This document shows positions 1-6,034 of a DNA stretch of 9,523 bases, one piece after another. The position numbers and the translations under genes were made by a program. The first letter of the stretch is position 1; each line of letters opens with the position of its first letter. Source of the stretch: Planctomycetaceae bacterium (lineage in GTDB: Bacteria > Planctomycetota > Planctomycetia > Planctomycetales > Planctomycetaceae); the NCBI GenBank assembly GCA_016795125.1, contig JAEUIG010000278.1, positions 1 to 9,523 on the forward strand. Direction: 5' to 3'. Under the pieces are notes generated by a model. That model did no database searches and was not told the DNA's origin. It worked only from the letters and a program-made list of their open reading frames with translations.

Positions 1-40
1 CTTCGTCCTTCCGTTGTGTCCGTCGTGTCGTTGTGGTTCG
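1..40. repeat. Partial palindromic repeat (9-nt-unit family), right arm only
   Basis: On the minus strand this stretch reads as degenerate 9-nt units (ccacaacga, cacgacgga, cacaacgga) preceded by gcgaa. This is the arm structure of the two complete elements at 63-142 and 194-271. Only the arm that would form the right half is present, so the matching left arm should lie upstream of the window. No coding sequence is apparent in this part. Confidence 0.65.
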
Positions 41-62
41 CCACCTTCATCGCAATAAAAGC

Positions 63-142
63 ATTGAACCACAAAGACACAAAGAGCACCAAGAAGCGGC
101 ATTGCTGAAATCTTTGTGTTCTTGGTGTCTTCGTGGTTCAAT
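63..142. repeat. Palindromic repeat element, copy 1 (AACCACAAAG family)
   Basis: The left arm starts at 63 (attgaaccacaaagacac...) and the right arm ends at 142 (...cttcgtggttcaat). Over the outer 26 bases after the terminal A, the arms match at 23 positions as inverted repeats. They flank a short centre at about 97-111. Each arm is made of imperfect 9-nt units (ccacaaaga, cacaaagag). The RNA could fold into a long hairpin. I recall this repeat type as dispersed in planctomycete and other environmental genomes, probably as a non-coding, non-autonomous element. It carries no transposase, and no target-site duplication could be assigned. Confidence 0.8.
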
Positions 143-193
143 CCTTCGCTCTGATCCATCAGAAGGCCCTGCGACCCCTCCAGGTTTTCAGAA

Positions 194-271
194 TTGAACC
201 ACAACGACACGAAGGACACGTCGTAAGAGGCTTCGTCGTTTTGTTGTGTCCTTCGTGTCGTCGTGGTTCAA
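194..271. repeat. Palindromic repeat element, copy 2 (AACCACAACG subtype)
   Basis: The left arm at 194-219 and right arm at 246-271 are inverted repeats matching at 25 of 26 positions, around a 26-base centre. The element has the same ttgaaccac ends as copy 1, but its 9-nt units read ccacaacga/cacgaagga instead of ccacaaaga/cacaaagag. It lies 14 bases beyond the 3' end of the minus-strand pseudouridine synthase gene. Its hairpin could therefore sit in the 3' end of that transcript, although no T-run marks a classical terminator. The 51 bases between copies 1 and 2 show nothing recognisable. Confidence 0.82.
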
Positions 272-284
272 ACTTTCTTTTGCA

Positions 285-1205
285 TCAATGTGAACCGGCC
301 ACGAATTGCACGAACTCCGGCGGGAGCGGGGATTCGAAGCGCATGGCCCTGTTGCTGAGCGGGTGCGCGAAGCCGAGCACGGCGGCGTGGAGCGCGAAGC
401 GCTTGGCTTTCCAGCGCTTGTGCCGGGCGGCGGCGGGTTCGTACTTGTCGTCACCGAGGACCGGGTGGCCGGCTTCGGCGAAATGGACGCGGATCTGGTT
501 GCGGCGGCCGGTTTCCAGCGTGACGCGCACCAGGGTCGCGCGGTCCAGTTCCTGCTCGACGCGGTAGTGCGTGACCGCGTCCTCGCCGGGTTCGTCATCG
601 GGGACCGAGAAGCGCCGCAGGTCCTTGCCGGTGCGGAGCCGCGACTGGAAGGTGCCGGTTGAACTCCGCAATCGACCGGCGACGATCGCCGCGTATTCCC
701 GATTCACATTGTGCTCGCGGAACTGCGTCTGGAGCCCGTCGGCCGCACGCTGATGCTTCGCAAATACCAGCACGCCCGAGGTGCCGCGATCGAGCCGGTG
801 CACCGCGATCGCCCGGCCGCGTCGGCGTTGCCTCGCAATGCGCGCCGTCAGCAGGTCGAGCAGGGTGTTCCCTTCATTGAGGGCGGTCGGCACCGACAGC
901 ACGCCCGCCGTCTTGTCGACGACGATGATGTCGTCGTCTTCGTGAATCAGCCCGAACTCCGCCTGCTTCCGCTCTGGCGGCGGCACATGGTAGCGGCGAT
1001 GCGAGTCGTGCCGCACGCGGACGATGTCGCCGGCGACGACGGGCTCGCCCGGATTCAGGCATTCGATGTCATTCCGCGCCACGCAGTGATGATGAAACAG
1101 CCCTTTGACATCGGCGCGCGAACGGCCGGTCAGTTCCTGAACAATCCGATCGATCCGCCCGGCCTGCTCGGGCTCGACGGTGTGATGGGCATCGACGATG
1201 GGCAT
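285..1205 (-). CDS. RluA-family RNA pseudouridine synthase
   Basis: Predicted to convert specific uridines of rRNA or tRNA to pseudouridine in the cytoplasm. The 306-residue protein has the usual RluA/RluD size and order. An N-terminal S4-like RNA-binding region (about residues 14-68) is followed by the catalytic domain. The catalytic motif HRLDRGTSG is at 136-144, with Asp139 the expected nucleophile. The second family motif TGRRNQIRVH is at 232-241, with Asn where His is commoner. GDDKY (251-255) and FALHA (270-274) complete the core. The chosen start is the ATG at 1205, giving MPIVDAHH. An in-frame TTG at 1229 would add eight residues encoded inside a palindromic repeat, so it is disfavoured. 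No Shine-Dalgarno sequence is visible before the ATG, which makes the start less certain. The target site (RluA, RluC or RluD type) cannot be told from the sequence alone, so no symbol is given. Confidence 0.93.
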   Translation of the reverse strand: MPIVDAHHTVEPEQAGRIDRIVQELTGRSRADVKGLFHHHCVARNDIECLNPGEPVVAGDIVRVRHDSHRRYHVPPPERKQAEFGLIHEDDDIIVVDKTAGVLSVPTALNEGNTLLDLLTARIARQRRRGRAIAVHRLDRGTSGVLVFAKHQRAADGLQTQFREHNVNREYAAIVAGRLRSSTGTFQSRLRTGKDLRRFSVPDDEPGEDAVTHYRVEQELDRATLVRVTLETGRRNQIRVHFAEAGHPVLGDDKYEPAAARHKRWKAKRFALHAAVLGFAHPLSNRAMRFESPLPPEFVQFVAGSH

Positions 1206-1213
1206 TTTGGGGG

Positions 1214-1339
1214 AGGGGCAAAGGTGCAAAGTGGCAGAGGGGCAAAGGGTCGATGGCAGATCTGGTCATAGAGGCGCACGACACCGCGCGGCTGCCGGGA
1301 ACTCCCTTTGCCCCTTTGTCCCTCTGCCACTTTGCCTCT
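1214..1339. repeat. Palindromic element with tandem-octamer arms (GGGGCAAA family)
   Basis: The left arm at 1214-1249 and right arm at 1304-1339 are 36-nt inverted repeats matching at 29 positions, around a 54-base centre. After a leading A, the left arm reads as 8-nt units GGGGCAAA, GGTGCAAA, GTGGCAGA, GGGGCAAA and then GGG. The right arm, on the opposite strand, reads GAGGCAAA, GTGGCAGA, GGGACAAA, GGGGCAAA and GGG. The element fills almost the whole gap between the M24 peptidase stop codon (1339-1341) and the pseudouridine synthase start (1205). Its outermost right-arm base is part of that stop codon. No coding capacity was identified in the centre. Confidence 0.8.
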
Positions 1340-2520
1340 CATGTCAGCGAGATGTCGTGCGAACTCAACCGCTCGGCGCCTGTCTCCGTAATCAGGTAGT
1401 TGTGCTCGAACCGCATGCCGCCGATGCCTTCCACGTAGGCGCCCGGCTCCAGCGTGACGACGTCGCCCGCCACGAGGACATCCTCGCTCTGGGGGACCAG
1501 GATCGGCGGTTCGGGGTGCGCGAGGCCGATGCCGTGTCCGGCGTGATGCTGGAACGCGTGGCCGTAGCCGGCGTCGTCATACGGCTTGAAGACGGCGGCA
1601 TGCACATCACGCGCGAGGACGCCAGCCTTCAGGGTTCGCTCGCCGGCTTCGAGTCCCGCCTTGCACAGGTCGTACAGCATGATCTGCGGATCGGTCGGCG
1701 TGCCGACGGCCAGCGTATTGGTGAAGTCGCCGCGGTATCCGTCGAGCACGACCGAGTAGTCCAGGATGAACAGGTCGCCGTGCTGCAGGATGTGAGCGGT
1801 CGGCAGGCCGCCCGCTTTGATATTCTTCGGGGTGGTCGCGCGAAAATCGCCATAAACGAGTCCGGGACGGCCGGCGGCGAGCAGGACGACCTTCTCAATT
1901 TCGACATACACGTCCAGCTCGCTGATTCCCGGGCGCACGATCTCGCGGAGTGCGGCCTGGCCAGCGACGCCGGCGCGGATGCACTGCCGCAGCAGGTCCA
2001 TCTCGTCCGGCTCTTTCCTGCGGCGCAGCTCGCGGAGCAGTGTGCCGAGACTGATGCCCGCTGAGCCGTTGGCCCCGGACGTCGGGATCGTGTGCAGCGT
2101 CGCGGCCGCGAGATCGAGTTTGAGGACTCCGGCGGCAGCGAACGGCAGCCATTCGGATTCGACGAGTCCGGTGCGTCCCTGCAGTTCCGGGGCGACCTTC
2201 TCCAGTGCGCGCAGCAGCGAATGGTCGCGGTTGATGACCGAATGCTTGTGGTCGTACCAGCCGTCGACGACCTCCCGATCAACGAACGGCGTGTGCACGG
2301 CGGAACGGACGGTGAAATTGTCGGCAAGCAGCGATGCGCGGCCGCTGCGTTCGAGGAGCAGGAGTCCGCGTTCGCCGCCGGAAAAACTGAGGGGCTGCAC
2401 CCAGAACCCGGCGAGGTACTGGACGTGCCGGGGGTCGGCGACGAGCACCCAGTCGACGCTCTCCGGGAGCGCGTTCCACAAGCGGCGGCGGCGGGCCAGA
2501 CAGCCTTCCTGAGTCAGCAT
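1339..2520 (-). CDS. M24-family metallopeptidase (Xaa-Pro aminopeptidase-like)
   Basis: Predicted cytoplasmic dinuclear-metal peptidase of the 'pita-bread' fold, removing N-terminal residues before proline or splitting Xaa-Pro dipeptides. The 393-residue protein has a creatinase-like N-terminal domain (about 10-150) and an M24 catalytic domain (about 170-385). All five expected metal ligands are present: Asp254 (FILDY), Asp265 (GYRGDFTNT), His329 (HHAGHGIGL), Glu358 (TLEPGAY) and Glu372 (MRFEHNY). There is no signal peptide. The ATG at 2520 is preceded by GAGGAA with a 6-base spacer, which supports the start. It is divergent from the M28 peptidase gene and followed on the same strand by the pseudouridine synthase after a repeat-filled 133-bp gap. 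Creatinase-type hydrolases share this fold, so the exact substrate is open. The family call is firm. Confidence 0.93.
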   Translation of the reverse strand: MLTQEGCLARRRRLWNALPESVDWVLVADPRHVQYLAGFWVQPLSFSGGERGLLLLERSGRASLLADNFTVRSAVHTPFVDREVVDGWYDHKHSVINRDHSLLRALEKVAPELQGRTGLVESEWLPFAAAGVLKLDLAAATLHTIPTSGANGSAGISLGTLLRELRRRKEPDEMDLLRQCIRAGVAGQAALREIVRPGISELDVYVEIEKVVLLAAGRPGLVYGDFRATTPKNIKAGGLPTAHILQHGDLFILDYSVVLDGYRGDFTNTLAVGTPTDPQIMLYDLCKAGLEAGERTLKAGVLARDVHAAVFKPYDDAGYGHAFQHHAGHGIGLAHPEPPILVPQSEDVLVAGDVVTLEPGAYVEGIGGMRFEHNYLITETGAERLSSHDISLT

Positions 2521-2526
2521 CGATCA

Positions 2527-2532
2527 TTCCTC
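2527..2532 (-). promoter_or_regulatory. Ribosome binding site of the M24 peptidase gene
   Basis: The minus strand reads GAGGAA, followed by six bases and the ATG at 2520. This is a good Shine-Dalgarno match and fixes the start of the M24 gene. Confidence 0.65.
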
Positions 2533-2563
2533 GTGCACGGTCAGCGAATCGTTTTGTGAGGAC

Positions 2564-2569
2564 ATTCTA
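2564..2569 (-). promoter_or_regulatory. Possible -10 element for the M24 peptidase gene
   Basis: The minus strand reads TAGAAT 43 bases before the M24 start codon. The bases 17 positions further upstream (TTCCGC) are a poor -35 match. The element is proposed only from its similarity to TATAAT and its position in the divergent gap. Confidence 0.25.
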
Positions 2570-2622
2570 AGGTCGGCGACGCCGGCGCGGAACGGACCGT
2601 GTACGGGATTCCGGTGGCCGCC

Positions 2623-2628
2623 TACAAT
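2623..2628 (+). promoter_or_regulatory. Possible -10 element for the M28 peptidase gene
   Basis: TACAAT lies 48 bases before the preferred ATG at 2677. No convincing -35 hexamer is seen at the usual distance. It faces away from the TAGAAT candidate on the other strand, as expected for two divergent promoters in a short shared region. Confidence 0.25.
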
Positions 2629-2665
2629 CGATGTGAGTGAATGACGCAGAAACAACGTCCGATCA

Positions 2666-2672
2666 GAGAGGG
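2666..2672 (+). promoter_or_regulatory. Ribosome binding site that decides the M28 peptidase start
   Basis: GAGAGGG lies four bases before the ATG at 2677. The earlier in-frame ATG at 2641 has only GAGTGA immediately adjacent to it, with no spacer. The later start also places a signal peptide at the very N-terminus, so it is preferred. Confidence 0.5.
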
Positions 2673-2676
2673 ATAC

Positions 2677-4689
2677 ATGCCGAACCTGTCGTGCCGCCGC
2701 AATAAGAGTGCCGTCTGCCTGGTGGTTCTGGCCATCGGTGTGCTCACGAGTTCCTCGATCGCGGGCGACAACAGCGGCGAGATTGACCGGCTGCGGACCG
2801 ACGTGCAGACGCTGGCCTCGGACGACTTTGAAGGGCGCGGGGTTGGCACAGCGGGGCTGGAAAAAGCCGCCGAATATGTACGGAATGCTTTCGTCGGCGC
2901 CGGGCTGGATGTCACGGTTGCCGGCGGCGACCCGTATCAGGAATTCGAGATTACGACTGGCTCGCAGCTCACCGAGCCGAATACGCTCGCGTTCAACGGC
3001 GCGAACGGCCAGACGATTGATCTCAAGTACGACGCCGATTTCCGAACGTGCTCGTTTGGCGATCCGGGGACGTTTGACGCGGAGATCGTGTTCTGCGGAT
3101 ACGGGATCGAATCGACCGATCCGCCGTACAACGACTTCGAGGCCGTTGACGTCAAGGACAAGGTCGTGCTGGTCATTCGCCGTACTCCCCAGCAGAAGCA
3201 TGAGAACGGCCTGTTCGCGGTGGCGCACGGCGCTTCACGCCATGCGTCGCTGACGACGAAAGTCAGCCAGGCGTTTCAGCGCGGGGCCGCGGCGGTGCTT
3301 GTCGTCAACGACGTGTTCACCGGCCGCAATGAGCGGGAGCAGCTTGAGTCCCAGCTGAAAGAGGCGGAAGCGGAGGTCCTCGCAGCTGCCGATCAGCTCG
3401 TCGACGCCGCGGACGTGGCCGACGCGGACCTGGCGAAATCGGCCCTGGAAACGGCCGTGCGTCACGTCCGCGACGTGCGCGACATGCTGGGGAAGCTGAA
3501 TGCCGACCCGCTGATAGCATTCGGGTACGGCGGTTCGCGCACGGGGAAATCGCTCCCGGTGTTTTCGATCTCGCAGGCCGTCTGCAACCAGCTTCTGGTG
3601 GAATCGATCGGCAAGTCGCAGTCGCAGATCGAAGACGAAATCGATGCGACGGGAAAGCCGCAGAGCGTCGCGCTGACCGGCTGGACGGCGGCGGGACAAG
3701 CAAGTCTCAAGCCGGTGACCGTGGAAATCAAGAACGTCATCGGCGTGCTGGAGGGGGAAGGTCCGCTGGCGGATGAGACCGTGGTCATCGGCGCGCATTA
3801 CGATCATGTCGGATTTGGCGGAGAAGGCTCGCTGGCTCCCGGATCGACGGAAATCCACAACGGTGCGGACGACAATGCGTCCGGAACGGCGGCATTGCTG
3901 GAACTGGCGCGACGGTTCGGCGAACGGACGCCGCGACTGCCGCGGCGGCTGGTGTTTATCGCGTTCACGGGCGAGGAACGGGGACTGCTCGGTTCCGCGG
4001 AATACGTCAAAGAGCCGCTGTTCGCGCTCGACAAGACCGTCGCCATGCTCAACATGGACATGGTCGGCCGGATGGATGGGCAAAAACTGACGGTCTTCGG
4101 CACCGGGACATCGCCGGTCTGGGACGGCTGGCTGGATGAGTTTGGCGGCGCGGCCGGGCTGGAACTGTCGCGTAAACCCGAAGGACTCGGACCGAGCGAT
4201 CACCAGTCGTTCTACACGGCGAAGATTCCGGTGCTGCACCTGTTTTCGGGAACGCACAGCGACTACCACCGGCCGACGGATGACTCGGAGAAGATCAACT
4301 ATGACGGCATGGCGAGCGTCGTCGAACTTGTGGACAAGCTGATTGTCGCCACAGCGACTGATCCGGACCGGCCCGCCTACGTGGAAGTCCAGGGGCGGTC
4401 GTCGATGGAGCGCGACGGGAGCCGCCCGTACTTCGGCAGCATTCCGGATTTTTCGGCCGATGCCGAGGGGTATGCGATCCAGGGGGTCGCGCCGGGCAGC
4501 CCGGCGGCGAAGGCGGGGCTGGAGGGGAAGGACATCATCGTGCGGCTGGGGGGACACAGGATCGCGGGGCTGGACGACTTCGACCTGGCATTGCGGAAAT
4601 TCAGCGCCGGGCAGCAGGTGGAGGTGGTCGTGATCCGCGGCGGAGGCGAAGTGACGCTGACCGTGACGCTGGCGGTTCCACGAGGGTAG
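2677..4689 (+). CDS. Exported M28-family zinc peptidase with PA and PDZ domains
   Basis: Predicted exported aminopeptidase-type enzyme using two zinc ions, 670 residues from the ATG at 2677. The N-terminus (MPNLSCRRNKSAVCLVV...) is a signal peptide: basic start, hydrophobic core at about 13-27, likely cleavage after SIA at 29. A protease-associated (PA) domain spans about 89-307, interrupted by a charged, Ala-rich, helix-prone insert at about 217-278. The M28 core (about 353-558) has every expected ligand: His374 (GAHYDH), Asp398 (GADDNASG), catalytic Glu433 and Glu434 (GEERG), Asp461 (NMDMVGR) and His531 (DYHRP). A PDZ domain follows (about 583-670, with APGSPAAKAGL typical of such folds). 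This is longer than the single-domain members because of the PA insert and the PDZ. It is divergent from the M24 peptidase gene. The substrate is unknown. Action in the periplasm or cell envelope is inferred from the signal peptide. Confidence 0.93.
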   Translation: MPNLSCRRNKSAVCLVVLAIGVLTSSSIAGDNSGEIDRLRTDVQTLASDDFEGRGVGTAGLEKAAEYVRNAFVGAGLDVTVAGGDPYQEFEITTGSQLTEPNTLAFNGANGQTIDLKYDADFRTCSFGDPGTFDAEIVFCGYGIESTDPPYNDFEAVDVKDKVVLVIRRTPQQKHENGLFAVAHGASRHASLTTKVSQAFQRGAAAVLVVNDVFTGRNEREQLESQLKEAEAEVLAAADQLVDAADVADADLAKSALETAVRHVRDVRDMLGKLNADPLIAFGYGGSRTGKSLPVFSISQAVCNQLLVESIGKSQSQIEDEIDATGKPQSVALTGWTAAGQASLKPVTVEIKNVIGVLEGEGPLADETVVIGAHYDHVGFGGEGSLAPGSTEIHNGADDNASGTAALLELARRFGERTPRLPRRLVFIAFTGEERGLLGSAEYVKEPLFALDKTVAMLNMDMVGRMDGQKLTVFGTGTSPVWDGWLDEFGGAAGLELSRKPEGLGPSDHQSFYTAKIPVLHLFSGTHSDYHRPTDDSEKINYDGMASVVELVDKLIVATATDPDRPAYVEVQGRSSMERDGSRPYFGSIPDFSADAEGYAIQGVAPGSPAAKAGLEGKDIIVRLGGHRIAGLDDFDLALRKFSAGQQVEVVVIRGGGEVTLTVTLAVPRG

Positions 4690-4710
4690 CCGTCGCCGAA
4701 ATCGTGATCG

Positions 4711-4739
4711 CCGGGAGGGCGAGGCTCCCGCCGAGCCGC
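4711..4739. repeat. GC-rich dispersed repeat (GGGAGGGCGAGGCTCCC type)
   Basis: This short stretch lies between the M28 stop and the next gene and contains a GGGAG/CTCCC stem with a 7-base loop (4713-4729). Read on the minus strand it encodes the GSAGASPS peptide that I recall as a frequent spurious translation in planctomycete and verrucomicrobial genomes, so it is probably a dispersed element. It is present once here. Loosely matching inverted sequences around it (4696-4710 and 4749-4765) may be its ends. There is no T-run, so it is not a standard terminator. Confidence 0.5.
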
Positions 4740-4812
4740 GCGGCAGCTCGATCGAAATCTTCGGGTCAGCACTGCCGGAACAACTACGCAATTGTTTCCC
4801 GCGCTCATCATC

Positions 4813-4819
4813 AAAGGAG
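4813..4819 (+). promoter_or_regulatory. Ribosome binding site that decides the dehydrogenase start
   Basis: AAAGGAG lies seven bases before the ATG at 4827, a strong Shine-Dalgarno match. An open frame extends further upstream to 4704, but it runs through the GC-rich repeat and has no such site. Confidence 0.75.
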
Positions 4820-4826
4820 TTCGCCG

Positions 4827-5810
4827 ATGAGCGTCGTTCGCGTTCTGCTGACTGATCTGCCCTGGGGAAACTCCGACATCGAACGGGAAGGCCTCAGCGC
4901 GGTCGGAGCGGAGGCCATCATTGCTCCGGACAAATCCGAAGAGACGCTCGTCAATCTCGCCGCTGGCGTGGATGCGATCGTGACGTGCTGGGCGCGCGTT
5001 TCCCGAAAAGTGCTGGATGCCGCGCCGAACTGCCGGATCGTGGCACGGCTTGGCATCGGCCTCGACAACATCGACGTCAGCGCAGCGACCGGTAAGGGGA
5101 TGCTCGTCACCAACGTCCCGGACTACTGCGTCAGCGAAGTGGCGGACCACACGGTGGCCCTGCTGCTGGCGCTCTCCCGGAACGTCGGCTTTTATCATCT
5201 GAGAACGAAGCGCGGGGAATACGACCTGCAGGCCGGCCCGCCGATTCGGCGGCTCTCCTCGCAGACGCTGGGCCTGATCGGGCTGGGGCGGATCGGGAGC
5301 GCCGTCGCCGAACGCGCCCGCGCACTGCAGATGACGCTGCTGGCACACACGCGATCCGGGGACAGTCACGGGACCGGCTGCCGGATGGTCGACCTGCCGA
5401 CGCTGCTGGATGAGAGCGATTACATTTCCCTGCATGTCCCGGCTACGACCGAGACTCGGCGGCTCATCAACTCCGAGACGCTGCAGCAGGTTCGGCCAGG
5501 GGCACGGCTGATCAACACCAGCCGCGGCGCGTTGATTGATCCGGACGCACTGTGGGAGGCAATTCAATCGGGGCGGATCTCCGGCGCGGGGCTCGACGTC
5601 TTCGAACCCGAACCGCCGGACCTCTCCCACCCGCTCTATTGTGATGAACGCGTGATCGCGACGCCTCACACGGCGTTCGTCTCCGCTGAATCGCTGGACG
5701 AGATGCGACGGCGGGTGGTCGCGCAGGTTGTTTCGGTTCTGCGGGGCGTGACGCCTGAAAATGTCGTGAATCCCGAGGTCCACCGGCGCAGCCAGGCGCC
5801 GTCAGCTTGA
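4827..5810 (+). CDS. D-isomer-specific 2-hydroxyacid dehydrogenase (phosphoglycerate dehydrogenase/CtBP-like)
   Basis: Predicted cytoplasmic NAD(P)-dependent enzyme that interconverts a D-2-hydroxyacid and its 2-ketoacid. The 327 residues form the usual split catalytic domain (about 1-100 and 285-320) around a Rossmann domain (about 100-284). The nucleotide motif GLGRIG is at 152-157. The catalytic residues are Arg233 (NTSRGALID), Glu262 (DVFEPEP) and His281 (TPHTAF). The C-terminal ACT or ASB domain of full-length serine-pathway phosphoglycerate dehydrogenases is absent, so a glyoxylate/hydroxypyruvate reductase or another 2-ketoacid substrate is as likely as serine synthesis. After the second Rossmann strand, the acidic residue expected for NAD is replaced by HTRS (174-177). 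This resembles the basic/hydroxyl pattern of NADP-using reductases. The gene stands alone, with gaps of 137 and 224 bp to its neighbours. Confidence 0.93.
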   Translation: MSVVRVLLTDLPWGNSDIEREGLSAVGAEAIIAPDKSEETLVNLAAGVDAIVTCWARVSRKVLDAAPNCRIVARLGIGLDNIDVSAATGKGMLVTNVPDYCVSEVADHTVALLLALSRNVGFYHLRTKRGEYDLQAGPPIRRLSSQTLGLIGLGRIGSAVAERARALQMTLLAHTRSGDSHGTGCRMVDLPTLLDESDYISLHVPATTETRRLINSETLQQVRPGARLINTSRGALIDPDALWEAIQSGRISGAGLDVFEPEPPDLSHPLYCDERVIATPHTAFVSAESLDEMRRRVVAQVVSVLRGVTPENVVNPEVHRRSQAPSA

Positions 5811-6034
5811 AGTCCGAACGCGGGTGCAGACCTGAACTGCCGCAAGTAGGGGACGGAGCGGATTTCCGGATGAGTCAGCGGACACACGATGACCGAGCCG
5901 GAACGGCATGTGCGCCAATCAGGCGTGTCGCGCTGGAGGCGTCTGCGTGGCAGGATTTCGCAAGCTAGACTCCCGTGTCGGGCTACTGGTGGTCCGGCAT
6001 CGGCTGCTGCTGCTCCCCCTGCGAAACGACTGCC

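Noticed and set aside
1..284. Possible CRISPR array from repeated short motifs
   Set aside because: The repeats are inverted, not direct, with arms of unequal spacing and no set of equal-length unique spacers. They are palindromic elements.
1206..1229. Upstream TTG start for the pseudouridine synthase
   Set aside because: The extra eight residues would be encoded mainly by the palindromic repeat and add nothing recognisable to the family. The ATG at 1205 is preferred.
1198..2064. Plus-strand open frame of 288 codons across the octamer repeat and the M24 gene
   Set aside because: It begins in the 5' end of the pseudouridine synthase gene, crosses the repeat and is antisense to M24 metal-ligand motifs. 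There is no independent coding evidence.
4713..4729. Hairpin after the M28 gene as a factor-independent terminator
   Set aside because: The stem is only 5 bp and no T-run follows; it is better explained as part of a dispersed repeat.
4704..4826. N-terminal extension of the dehydrogenase by 41 residues
   Set aside because: It runs through a GC-rich dispersed repeat. The ATG at 4827 has a strong AAAGGAG site and begins exactly where family similarity starts.
3235..5783. Long minus-strand open frames (518 and 468 codons) opposite the M28 and dehydrogenase genes
   Set aside because: They are antisense to genes with intact catalytic motifs, show no recognisable domains, and follow from the scarcity of stop codons in GC-rich DNA. 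One runs through the GC-rich repeat and carries its typical spurious peptide.
5811..6034. Small gene or RNA in the gap before the coiled-coil gene
   Set aside because: Short overlapping open frames here lack ribosome binding sites and recognisable features. No strong RNA fold or palindromic repeat was seen.
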